Below are positions 1-5,416 of a DNA stretch of 8,715 nucleotides, piece after piece. Origin of the DNA: an uncultured Dysosmobacter sp. (lineage in GTDB: Bacteria > Bacillota > Clostridia > Oscillospirales > Oscillospiraceae); assembly GCA_934597465.1 (NCBI GenBank), contig CAKTSC010000048.1, positions 1 through 8,715 on the forward strand, given 5' to 3'. The position numbers and the translations under genes are program-made. The notes under the pieces were generated by a model. It was not told where the DNA came from. It saw only the letters and a list, made by a program, of their open reading frames with translations, and made no database searches. Position 1 is the first letter of the stretch. Each line of letters starts with the position of its first letter.

Positions 1-260
1 GTGCCGAAGGTGATCCACAGGAAGACCACGGGTCCCCACAGAGCGCCGCTGAGAGCACCGAAGATGGGGCCGAGGCCCGCGATGTTCAGAAGCTGGATCA
101 TGAACAGCTTCCACTGGGGCAGAACGACATAGTCCACGCCGTCGTTGATCTTGACGGCCGGGGTCTCGCGGTCATCGGGGCCGAAGGTATTCTCCACGAC
201 CTTGCCGTAGATGAAGTACCCGCCGATCAGAAGCGCAAGACAGATCAGAAAGCTAAGCAT
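1..260 (-). CDS. cstA: Carbon starvation protein CstA family transporter, N-terminal part (runs off the left edge)
   Basis: This is the first 86 codons of a CstA-family membrane transporter. The family imports pyruvate, and peptides in some species, across the cytoplasmic membrane during carbon limitation. The read-out begins with a hydrophobic helix (residues 2-18). It then shows the family's hallmark N-terminal motifs: FGPDDRETPA (26-35), NDGVDYVVLP (39-48), NIAGLGPIFGA (59-69) and WGPVVFLW (76-83), in the expected order and spacing. The ATG at 260-258 is preceded by a strong AAGGAGG about 8 nt upstream, which fixes the start. Family members run from roughly 480 to 700 residues, so most of the gene is missing to the left. 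The family call is secure; the actual substrate (pyruvate or peptides) cannot be judged from this fragment. A long structured leader precedes the gene. Confidence 0.93.
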   Translation of the reverse strand, partial: MLSFLICLALLIGGYFIYGKVVENTFGPDDRETPAVKINDGVDYVVLPQWKLFMIQLLNIAGLGPIFGALSGALWGPVVFLWITFG

Positions 261-610
261 TACGTCTCTCCTCCTTAAATGCTCCTCTTACTTTTCTTTT
301 GCTTTTCTCTTTCGTGCCGTCCCGGGATCCTGACCGCCGGGGACGGCACATCCCGGCGGCCGGCAGTCCGGCGGCCCTCTTCCGGAAGGGGGCCGGCCCG
401 CCTCTGTCTCTCTCCCGAAGCCTGACGGTTCCGGAAGCGCGCCATTTTCCCGGCAGACAGGAAGCTCGCCGGAGGGGAGGGCTCACAGCCCATCCGGCGT
501 TTTCCGGCATCCGCGGGACTGAGCCTGCCCCGCCGCTGCCGTTTCTTACCGCTCCTGGAGTTCGATGGCGTGGAAAGTGAGGGCGAAATCGTTTTTCCAC
601 CCTCTCCGAC
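261..610 (-). promoter_or_regulatory. Long structured GC-rich 5' leader of the cstA-like gene
   Basis: The stretch between the candidate promoter and the start codon is GC-rich and contains no credible gene. It holds several inverted repeats. GTGCCGTCCC (314-323) pairs perfectly with 340-349 across a 16-nt loop. CGGCCCTCTTCC (372-383) is nearly the mirror of 384-395. GTGGAAA (570-576) pairs with TTTCCAC (594-600). In the mRNA the 314-349 hairpin lies about 55-90 nt before the start codon and is followed by a purine-rich run (GAAAGAGAAAAGC) leading to the ribosome binding site. It has no U-tract, so it is not a plain terminator. Leader-based control is an inference; I recognise no known riboswitch class. 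Confidence 0.35.
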
Positions 611-616
611 GCACAC

Positions 617-645
617 ATATTATGAAAAATCCATGAAAAAATCAA
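617..645 (-). promoter_or_regulatory. Candidate sigma-70/SigA promoter for the cstA-like gene
   Basis: Read on the minus strand, TTGATT (640-645) and TAATAT (617-622) are separated by 17 bp in an AT-rich stretch. Transcription would start near 610 and give a leader of about 350 nt. The boxes are moderate matches to TTGACA/TATAAT. The fit of the spacing is the main support. Confidence 0.4.
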
Positions 646-836
646 GCCGCAAATTCCAACAAAATTTAGGTCGGCCTTTGTTGGTATTTGCTGAAATCCG
701 TAGATTTTTCCCGCTTTCCGCGGTATTATTCCTTTCAAGTTGTATGTATACTGCAAAAGATGTCCCACCACTTTTCCAGCTCCCGCGCATTTTTTGTCCG
801 TCGGGGAAAGACAAATCTTAATTGTGCCTGCCCCTC

Positions 837-945
837 TCCGCAGGGGGCGGGCTCCGCCCCGCCGTCAGACTACCGCAACGAACAACTCCGTTGGTTCCCG
901 CAAACCTTCAACATCGCGTAGGGGCGGCCCTATCTGGCCGCCCGG
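837..945 (-). repeat. Dispersed two-hairpin intergenic repeat, inverted copy
   Basis: Read on the minus strand, this is the same element as 1737-1841. It begins with a GGGCGGCC/GGCCGCCC-type hairpin (about 919-943). It continues through the conserved core GGGAACCAACGGAGTTGTT and CGTTGCGGTAGTC, and ends in a second GC hairpin, GGGGCGG/CCGCCCC (844-860). The core is almost identical to the plus-strand copy, while the hairpin arms vary. No reading frame is conserved between copies, which points to a non-coding repeat. Confidence 0.8.
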
Positions 946-980
946 ACACGCTGTTGCGACCAAACTGCCAACAAAAGAAC

Positions 981-1085
981 GGATTGCCATGTCGCCCCTG
1001 CGGGCCTCCTCGCAATACCAAAGAATGAGGGAAGAACTTTCCGTCTCTTCCCGTCATTCCGAGGAGCGAAGCGACGTGGGAATCC
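981..1085. repeat. Inverted pair of ATTSCGAGGAG...GGMAATCC intergenic motifs
   Basis: Two related motifs face each other. The minus-strand copy at 1016-981 reads ATTGCGAGGAG, a variable GC stretch, then CGACATGGCAATCC. The plus-strand copy at 1056-1085 reads ATTCCGAGGAG, CGAAG, then CGACGTGGGAATCC. About 39 bp separate them, so a transcript could fold into a long imperfect stem. Each copy is also a small imperfect hairpin (ATTCC...GGAAT). I recall this type of motif as a frequent intergenic repeat in several bacterial groups; that recollection is unverified here. Confidence 0.65.
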
Positions 1086-1380
1086 GTTCCCATATAGCAT
1101 TCTCCCGCAACCACCAGGCCAGCGAAGCGGAGCGGTGCGGCAAGAGAAGCAGAGACTATAACAAATTTCGGCCCGATGGTTGATAGGGTTCCGATTCGAT
1201 GCCCGTCCCAACCCCGTCCCGTGCGCAGCGAAGCGTCCGCATGGAAGCACCCCCACGCGAAAGCCCCTGCCCCGGGGTGGGACAGAGCCCACCCCCCCAC
1301 CGTCCTGCCGAAAGTCCCAAAAATCAAGGCCTCCGTCTATCGTAGCGCCCCCTTCGCCCACCCTCCCCCGGGGTTGGATT

Positions 1381-1416
1381 CCAAAGGGAGGGGGCCCGCA
1401 GGCCCCCTCCCTTTGG
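1381..1416. repeat. Perfect 16-bp hairpin with 4-nt loop
   Basis: CCAAAGGGAGGGGGCC (1381-1396) is the exact reverse complement of 1401-1416, with loop CGCA. This is the strongest hairpin in the window, but it has no T-tract on either side (TCGTTTC to the right, GGATT to the left). It is therefore not an obvious intrinsic terminator. It sits inside the repeat mosaic and is probably part of a dispersed intergenic repeat. Confidence 0.8.
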
Positions 1417-1451
1417 TCGTTTCAAGGAGGGTCTGGGAGGGAAAATAGGGC

Positions 1452-1487
1452 TCCCACCGCAAAGTAAGCGCAGCGTTTGCGGTGGGA
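1452..1487. repeat. Perfect 12-bp inverted repeat
   Basis: TCCCACCGCAAA (1452-1463) is exactly mirrored by TTTGCGGTGGGA (1476-1487), around a 12-nt loop containing GCGCAGCG. It lies 35 bp after the 16-bp hairpin, in the same gene-free mosaic. There is no T-tract. Function is unknown. Confidence 0.75.
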
Positions 1488-1598
1488 AGAGGAGGAGCAG
1501 CGGAGCGAGTGAGCCGGTGCCCGCAGGGCAGCGGCGAAGGATATGGAGCTTGCGACGACGACATCCCTCCCAGAATTTTTCTTAGGGAGCGCGAAGGG

Positions 1599-1624
1599 GT
1601 ATTCTTTCAATTTGAAAAGAATAC
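1599..1624. repeat. AT-rich imperfect hairpin
   Basis: GTATTCTTTCAA (from 1599) pairs with TTTGAAAAGAATAC (to 1624) with one bulged base. It is an AT-rich stem inside an otherwise GC-rich mosaic, next to CCCTCCCAG and AGGGAG runs that could extend the structure. Function is unknown. Confidence 0.6.
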
Positions 1625-1712
1625 ATCCCCAGATGCCGCAGGTCATCACCTGCTCCCCCGGTTGTCAACCGGCCATCGGCGGGGTGTCAAGGACGCCGCC
1701 CCCTACGCCCTG

Positions 1713-1841
1713 TGGGGGACGAAGGACAGAGGAGCGGGCAGCCACACAGGGCCGTCCCTACGCAGGGGTGGAGGGTTGCGGGAACCAACGGAGTTGTTCG
1801 TTGCGATAGTCCGGCGGCGGGGCGGGACGGAGCCCGCCCTC
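1713..1841 (+). repeat. Dispersed two-hairpin intergenic repeat with G-rich spacer, direct copy
   Basis: A short G-rich lead-in (GGGGGACGAAGGACAGAGGA) is followed by a hairpin related to GGGCGGCC/GGCCGCCC (1737-1757). Then come the conserved core GGGAACCAACGGAGTTGTT (from 1780) and CGTTGCGATAGTC, and finally a GGGCGGG/CCCGCCC hairpin (about 1820-1839). The element from 1737 on is the inverted counterpart of 837-945. Inside the core, CAAC-GGA-GTTG forms a small third hairpin. Confidence 0.8.
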
Positions 1842-1994
1842 TACCGGTTACCGGATGTGTCTGCAGGCGGCGGGGTGCGCCTAGGGTGTGGCTTCCGCCA
1901 GCCAAATTCCGGAACGGTATTTGGGGCGTCAGTCATGGTCACCCCGCCCTACAAAGGGCTGAGAGAACCATCCCGCCCCCGATACCGGGGGCCC

Positions 1995-2020
1995 AAAAAA
2001 CGCCGCCGGGCGTCCCCGGC
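1995..2020 (-). terminator. Probable intrinsic terminator of the TIM-barrel gene
   Basis: On the minus strand, seven bases after the stop codon, GCCGGG (2020-2015) pairs with CCCGGC (2010-2005) around loop GACG. GGCG and a run of six T (2000-1995) follow. The four extra bases before the T-run make it slightly atypical, but the position is right. Confidence 0.55.
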
Positions 2021-2026
2021 AAAACT

Positions 2027-2722
2027 TTACTCCCTGTTGGCCGCCGTCCGGTAGCGCTCCATGCTGCGGGCAAAGAGGGCGGCGGAGGTGGGCGGCGTGT
2101 AGGTGATGGCGTTGGCCCCGGCCCGGATGGTGGCAAGGATGCTCTCCTCCGTGGGGCCGCCGGTGGCGATGATGGGCACCTCCGGGAAACGTTGGCGGAT
2201 ATGGGCCACGATCTCCGGCGTCCGGGCCGCGCCGGAGACGTTGAGGATGTCCACCCCGGCGTCCAGCCGCGCCTGGATGTCCGTATTCTCCGAGACCACC
2301 GTGACCACCACCGGGATGTCCACGTCCTCCTTGATCTGGCGCACCACATCGTTGGGGATGGGTGCGTTCATCACCACGCCGAAGGCCCCCTGGTGCTCGG
2401 CCTGGATGGCCAGCCGGTCGGAGCGCATGCCGCTGGTGACGCCGCCGCCCACGCCCACGAACACCGGCACGTCCGCCACGCTGATGATGGCCTGGGCGAT
2501 GACGGGCTGGGGAGTGAAGGGGTAGACGGCCATGATGGCGTCGGCATTGATGTTCTTCACGATGGCCACATCCGTGGTGAAGGCCAGGGATTTGATGCGC
2601 TTGCCGAAGATGCGGATGCCGCTGCACTCGCTGACGCAGCGGGGCAGGGACAGGGAGTGGCTGCGGAGGGTGCCGGTATAGCTGGGCACCACCTTGGTCT
2701 TGGTTTTTGGGGTCTGGGTCAT
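2027..2722 (-). CDS. TIM-barrel (ribulose-phosphate-binding-barrel type) protein of unknown function, 231 aa
   Basis: A soluble protein of 231 residues that reads as a complete (beta/alpha)8 barrel. Repeating strand-loop units are visible: KSLAFTTDVA (44-53), DAIMAVYPFT (61-70), VPVFVGVGGG (85-94), GAFGVVMNAP (112-121), DIPVVVTVVS (135-144), GVDILNVSGA (156-165), VPIIATGGP (182-190) and GANAITYTPP (202-211). The late GG (188-189) and the GANAI segment sit where phosphate-binding barrels such as ThiE and IGPS-like enzymes hold a substrate phosphate. It resembles a Clostridia family often labelled only 'hydrolase' or 'beta/alpha barrel domain protein'; I know no assigned reaction. The start at 2722 is fixed by AAAGGAGGAGCGT directly before ATG. 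The frame stays open far upstream, but that extension is Arg/Pro/Gln-rich noise. The gene is monocistronic and divergent from the membrane protein gene. Confidence 0.85.
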   Translation of the reverse strand: MTQTPKTKTKVVPSYTGTLRSHSLSLPRCVSECSGIRIFGKRIKSLAFTTDVAIVKNINADAIMAVYPFTPQPVIAQAIISVADVPVFVGVGGGVTSGMRSDRLAIQAEHQGAFGVVMNAPIPNDVVRQIKEDVDIPVVVTVVSENTDIQARLDAGVDILNVSGAARTPEIVAHIRQRFPEVPIIATGGPTEESILATIRAGANAITYTPPTSAALFARSMERYRTAANRE

Positions 2723-2849
2723 ACGCTCCTCCTTTCCTGACAGGGGGCGTCCCCGGGGGACGCCTGGGTCAACCGTCCGCCGATGGGAGACAGTTTTTCG
2801 GCGAAAACGAAGCGGGGCCCGCCGGGCGGGTCCTGGATCTGATACCGTC

Positions 2850-2882
2850 ATTATAACAGAGGAGACTGTTTCCATTCTGTTA
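2850..2882 (-). promoter_or_regulatory. -10 box of the TIM-barrel gene with overlapping inverted repeat
   Basis: On the minus strand a perfect TATAAT lies at 2855-2850, without a good -35 at 16-18 bp. Overlapping it is a 7-bp inverted repeat, TAACAGA (2854-2860) and TCTGTTA (2876-2882), with 15 bp between the arms. That placement would suit an operator or an activator site compensating for the weak -35. Transcription would start near 2843 and leave a leader of about 120 nt. The leader contains a GGCGTCCCC/GGGGACGCC dyad (2746-2764) just upstream of the ribosome binding site. Confidence 0.45.
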
Positions 2883-2976
2883 AGAATTTGCCGTGCCCGC
2901 CTGTTTTTACCTTGTTTTTCCCCGTTTCGCGAAAAAAAGAGCCGCTTTTCTCCCGTTTTCCCCCTTCCGTCCCCCC

Positions 2977-3005
2977 TTGCCATCCCGGGGAAAAAGCGGT
3001 AGAAT
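2977..3005 (+). promoter_or_regulatory. SigA-type promoter of the membrane protein gene
   Basis: TTGCCA (2977-2982), a 17-bp spacer and TAGAAT (3000-3005) each match the consensus at five of six positions. The predicted start near 3012 gives a short leader of about 25 nt before the ATG at 3038. Confidence 0.65.
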
Positions 3006-3037
3006 AAGGGGGAAAAACTGCGAAAAGAGGCAAAAAT

Positions 3038-3751
3038 ATGGCCAAGGATCGGAAAAAACAGGCGGCCCTGGCTGCGGCCGCGGCGGCCGCTGCCGCCGGG
3101 GTGATGCTGGGTTCCGCCTTCACGGATCCGGTGGATCTCCTCCAGGACGGGCCCCAGCCCGTCTCCTCGGCGGCGGATGCCTCCGACGACGGCGACGAGG
3201 GCGAGGAGCTCCGGGGCGCGAAGCGGCTCCGTGCCCAGGCCCGCGGCGGCGTCCGGGAGGCGGTGCTGAGCCTGCCCGCCTGGGTGCGGGCGGCGGTGGC
3301 TTTTCCCCTCTGGTGCCTGGGCTGGGCGCTTTTGCAGCTGGGCGGCCTTGCCTGGCCCTTCCTCTCGCCGGTGCTGGCCCTGGCGGGGAAATGGCTGCTG
3401 ACGGGCCTGGTGCTGCTGGGGATCCTGGCCCTCAGCGCCAAGCTGGCCTGCCCGGAGCTGCCGCTGCGGGAGGTCTTCCGCCTCCGGAATCTGGGGCTCC
3501 TCCTGCTCCTTCTGGGGCTTTTCGGCGGGGCGGACGCGGTTTTTCCCCTTCTTTGGGAGGATTACCCCCGGTTTTCCCCCATTCTGCACCTTTTGGGCGG
3601 CGGCCTGACGCTGACCCTGCCCCTGGCGCTGATCCTGCGCCGCCACCGCCGGGCGGAGCGGACGGCGGAGCCCCGGGAGACCGAGGAGCAGCGCGTCCGC
3701 CGGGTGGCCCGGGAGCTGGCCGACACCGTCTGCCCGCCCCGGTACTACTGA
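3038..3751 (+). CDS. Small Ala/Leu-rich membrane protein of unknown function, 237 aa
   Basis: I do not recognise a named family. The protein opens with a charged KDRKK segment and an alanine-rich hydrophobic stretch (residues 9-28) that could be a signal anchor. An acidic low-complexity linker follows (46-58, DASDDGDEGEE). A hydrophobic block then contains about four likely membrane helices (roughly 84-106, 108-135, 151-171 and 181-200). The C-terminal tail is strongly charged (201-227, including RRHRR and REVARE-like residues). No catalytic motif is visible. The ribosome binding site is weak (AAAAGAGG, about 7 nt before ATG), but a good promoter lies close upstream and the frame ends cleanly before a bidirectional terminator. 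Very high GC could inflate such a frame. The consistent hydrophobic pattern and the promoter argue for a real gene of lineage-specific type. Confidence 0.7.
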   Translation: MAKDRKKQAALAAAAAAAAAGVMLGSAFTDPVDLLQDGPQPVSSAADASDDGDEGEELRGAKRLRAQARGGVREAVLSLPAWVRAAVAFPLWCLGWALLQLGGLAWPFLSPVLALAGKWLLTGLVLLGILALSAKLACPELPLREVFRLRNLGLLLLLLGLFGGADAVFPLLWEDYPRFSPILHLLGGGLTLTLPLALILRRHRRAERTAEPRETEEQRVRRVARELADTVCPPRYY

Positions 3752-3840
3752 GGCGGGGCGGCGTTCCGCCTTTCTCTTGATGCGGCGTTCCACCCCTCCT
3801 CTCATATTTTAATAGAGGAAACGTGCGGAATGCGCGGAAA

Positions 3841-3879
3841 ACGCCCGGGCGGGAGCGAGTGCTCCGCCCGGGCGTTTTT
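3841..3879. terminator. Strong bidirectional intrinsic terminator
   Basis: ACGCCCGGGCGG-GAGC (3841-3856) pairs with GCTC-CGCCCGGGCGT (3861-3875) with one bulged G and loop GAGT. It has A residues on the left (3838-3841) and five T on the right (3875-3879). It can therefore stop transcription from the membrane protein gene on the plus strand and from the convergent lipoprotein gene on the minus strand. A 50-bp repeat module starts at the very next base. Confidence 0.85.
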
Positions 3880-4001
3880 GCGGCTTGGGGAATGGGGAAT
3901 TGAGAATTGATAATGGAGAATGACGGGGGGACGAGGGACGAAGGACATGGGACGAGAGACGAGGGATCGGGCGGCCCCGCAGGGCCGCCCCTACGGGGTT
4001 A
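3880..4001 (+). repeat. Composite intergenic repeat, copy 1 (50-bp module, GACGA spacer, GC hairpin)
   Basis: It begins with a 50-bp module (3880-3929: GCGGCTTGGGGAATGG..., AATTGAGAATTGATAATGG) that matches 5243-5292 at 48 of 50 positions. A G-rich spacer follows, with several degenerate GACGA units (3930-3968). Then comes a GGGCGGCC/GGCCGCCC hairpin followed by CCTACG (3969-3994). The element stops soon after and lacks the conserved AACCAACGGAGTTG core of the full copies. It occupies the junction between two convergent genes. Confidence 0.85.
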
Positions 4002-4053
4002 GCGGGGGGCAGTACCATACCCGGGGAAGCGGACTTGCATCCGCCCCTTTCCC

Positions 4054-4731
4054 TTATTCCACAATGGTGGCCTCGATGATATCCCAGAAATCAATCCCGG
4101 GGAGATAGATAAGCTTTCCGCGGATTGTCATGTCCGTTCCCCATTCGATCTGAGAGGTGTCCACTTCCTCGGAGAAGTATACATTCTGCAGCTTGGACTC
4201 ATCTCCGATCTGAAAATTAAACACGATCTCCGGCAGGTAACTGGCATCCTGTGTGCGAAGCGTTCCGTCTACCTCGAAGGTATCTTGCACTAAGTAGGCT
4301 TGCTTCATCGGGAAATGGAGTTCCTCCGTATCATACCCGCGAACCGTTGTGGAAACTGTTTCCACAGTATCTTCCGTCAAACCGACGACAACGATCTTCT
4401 GAAACAGCTGCAGGGATGCCAGTTCTTCTGTGCTGAGATACACGTCTATGATCTTTCCGCTATAGGTAGACTCATAGACAAGGGCAATATGGTCTTCCTT
4501 TATTTCACCGACGACTCCGGTAACCTCGAGGACTTTTCCGCAATAGAGCTGCTTCGCGCTTACAATGTTGTTATCGACGGCATCCGTGAAATCCTTCATA
4601 TCCACGCTTTCCGAGGAGGAGAGCATGTCCTCCTTGGACATTTGGGGAGTGCCGCTGCTGCCCTCCTCCCCGCAGGCGCAGAGGGTGAGGAGCAGCATCA
4701 GAGCCAGGATGAGGGAGACTGCTTTCTTCAT
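4054..4731 (-). CDS. Secreted lipoprotein with OB-fold (tRNA_anti-like) domain, 225 aa
   Basis: An N-terminal lipoprotein signal peptide is clear: MKK, a hydrophobic core (4-17), and lipobox L-C-A-C with the lipidated cysteine at residue 20. A Ser/Gly-rich linker follows. The mature part resembles the tRNA_anti-like OB-fold family. NIVSAKQLYCGKVLEVTGVV (55-74) is its typical opening, followed by strands at 81-98 and 111-118. A second related unit may occupy 151-225 (FEVDGTL...MTIRGKLIYLPG...IIEATIVE). The family is extracytoplasmic in Gram-positives and its ligand is unknown. The start at 4731 has GGAAGGA about 7 nt upstream. Sampled GC is near 50%, against about 68-70% in the neighbouring genes sampled, suggesting a separate origin. 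It is divergent from the XRE regulator gene, sharing a 165-bp control region. Confidence 0.85.
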   Translation of the reverse strand: MKKAVSLILALMLLLTLCACGEEGSSGTPQMSKEDMLSSSESVDMKDFTDAVDNNIVSAKQLYCGKVLEVTGVVGEIKEDHIALVYESTYSGKIIDVYLSTEELASLQLFQKIVVVGLTEDTVETVSTTVRGYDTEELHFPMKQAYLVQDTFEVDGTLRTQDASYLPEIVFNFQIGDESKLQNVYFSEEVDTSQIEWGTDMTIRGKLIYLPGIDFWDIIEATIVE

Positions 4732-4791
4732 TTTGTATCCTTCCTTCCAATTTATTTTGACTGTTTTCTCTATGACAACAAGTCTTCTTGG

Positions 4792-4821
4792 ATTACAACA
4801 TATATCGTTGGACTATGGCAA
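4792..4821 (-). promoter_or_regulatory. Candidate promoter of the lipoprotein gene
   Basis: On the minus strand TTGCCA (4821-4816) and TGTAAT (4797-4792) each match the consensus at five of six positions, 18 bp apart. The start would be near 4785, about 55 nt before the ATG. On the plus strand a possible -10, TACTAT (4844-4849), could serve the XRE gene, but I see no good -35 for it. Confidence 0.5.
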
Positions 4822-4896
4822 GATTTAACAACAATTATTTTTCTACTATTGGGCGCCGGAAAAAGGCTATGCTCTCTGTAAGGGAGGGATGACCGA

Positions 4897-5208
4897 GTGA
4901 ATGAATCCTTTGTCAGGGAGCGGATCACGCAGCTGCGGCTGCGGAAGGGGGTCTCCGAGTATCAGATGAGCTATGACCTGGGCCACAGCCGGGGCTATAT
5001 CTACAATATCTCCTCCGGGAAGGCCCTGCCGCCCATGAAGGAGTTTCTGGCCATCTGCGATTACTTTGAGATCACGCCCCAGCAGTTCTTCGATACCTCC
5101 AGCCAGAATCCGGAGCTGCTGCAGAAGGCGCTGGAGGGGATGCGGCAGCTCAGCGAGAGCGACATGCTGATGCTGCTGGGGCTCATCAACCGCCTGCGGG
5201 CAGAATGA
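4897..5208 (+). CDS. Small XRE-family helix-turn-helix regulator, 103 aa
   Basis: A cytoplasmic DNA-binding protein of 103 residues. The Cro/C1-type HTH spans about residues 4-66. RITQLRLRKGVSEYQMSYDL covers helices 1-2, SRGYIYNISSGKALP is the recognition helix and turn, and MKEFLAICDYFEITPQQFF (47-65) is the usual C-terminal part of the fold. A short helical tail (70-103, NPELLQKALEG..., LMLLGLINRL) probably dimerises. The start is GTG at 4897, because the nearby ATG at 4901 is in another frame. AAGGGAGGG about 9 nt upstream supports GTG. A four-codon frame, ATG ACC GAG TGA (4889-4900), overlaps the GTG. The target is unknown; the divergent lipoprotein gene is the obvious candidate. Small XRE proteins like this are common as solitary genes in Clostridia. 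Confidence 0.85.
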   Translation: MNESFVRERITQLRLRKGVSEYQMSYDLGHSRGYIYNISSGKALPPMKEFLAICDYFEITPQQFFDTSSQNPELLQKALEGMRQLSESDMLMLLGLINRLRAE

Positions 5209-5210
5209 AA

Positions 5211-5242
5211 GCACGCCGTCCGAAAGGGCGGTGTGCGCTTCT
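5211..5242 (+). terminator. Terminator-like hairpin after the XRE gene
   Basis: GCACGCCGTCC (5211-5221) pairs with GGGCGGTGTGC (5226-5236), with one G-T pair and a GAAA loop, directly after the stop codon. The following GCTTCT is a poor T-tract, so termination may be partial. As at 3841-3879, the 50-bp repeat module starts right after it. Confidence 0.55.
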
Positions 5243-5375
5243 GCGGCTTGGGGAATGGAGAATTGAGAATTGATAATGGAGAATGGCGGGGGACGGGGGA
5301 CGAAGGACGGGAGACGGGGGTGCGGGCGGCCACACAGGGCCGCCCCTACGCGGTGTTGGGGGGTACAGGAACCAA
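5243..5375 (+). repeat. Composite intergenic repeat, copy 2
   Basis: It carries the 50-bp module (5243-5292, 48/50 identical to 3880-3929) and a G-rich spacer with GACGAAGGAC. A GGGCGGCC/GGCCGCCC hairpin with CCTACG follows (5324-5350), and then the first bases of the conserved core (GGAACCAACG, to about 5377). There the core breaks off and a second, partial copy follows. The module order is the same as at 3880-4001 and 1713-1841. Confidence 0.85.
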
Positions 5376-5416
5376 CGAGGGGTATTCCTTGCGGAAGTCC
5401 GGCGAGGGGCGGGGCG

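Larger units (their letters stand above)
646..2026. other. Long gene-free region made of hairpins and repeats
   Basis: Nearly 1.4 kb between the cstA promoter and the 3' end of the TIM-barrel gene carries no convincing gene. The open frames in it lack ribosome binding sites, overlap each other on both strands, and translate to Arg/Pro/Gly-rich low-complexity strings. The part up to about 830 is AT-richer and otherwise featureless. From 830 onward it is a mosaic of repeat units and perfect hairpins, annotated separately. The stretch between the ATTSCGAGGAG pair and the 1381 hairpin (about 1086-1380), and the stretch 1842-1994, show only small unassigned dyads such as CCCCCG/CGGGGG near 1975-1992. 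Confidence 0.7.

Noticed and set aside
1180..1203. Possible tRNA T-arm (GGTTCCGATTCGATGCCC)
   Set aside because: There is no matching acceptor stem, anticodon arm or CCA in a suitable position.
253..1649. Many open frames of 60-150 codons on both strands in the first gene-free region
   Set aside because: They overlap one another, lack ribosome binding sites, are low in complexity, and are made from repeat sequence. No conserved domain is recognisable.
946..1736. Mobile element between the inverted repeat copies
   Set aside because: No transposase, integrase or target duplication is visible. The flanking repeats also occur elsewhere in the window without such an interior.
1482..2740. Long plus-strand frames (up to 342 codons) across the repeat region and antisense to the TIM-barrel gene
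   Set aside because: They start in repeat DNA and continue as Gly/His/Asp-rich antisense shadows of a well supported gene.
2925..2934. TTTCGCGAAA palindrome upstream of the membrane protein gene
   Set aside because: A single 10-bp symmetric word at some distance from the promoter is too short to call an operator.
2893..3780. A 295-codon Gly/Pro/Ala/Arg-rich frame overlapping the membrane protein gene
   Set aside because: The composition is typical of an out-of-frame reading of GC-rich DNA. It has no ribosome binding site, and the other frame has a coherent hydrophobic pattern and a promoter.
2723..3805. Upstream extension of the TIM-barrel frame to a protein of about 590 residues on the minus strand
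   Set aside because: The extra part is Arg/Gln/Pro-rich, runs antisense through the membrane protein gene and both promoters, and the ATG at 2722 has an excellent ribosome binding site. It is an open-frame artefact of high GC.
3880..5350. CRISPR-like array
   Set aside because: The repeat copies are over 1 kb apart, there are no regular spacers, and no cas genes are present.
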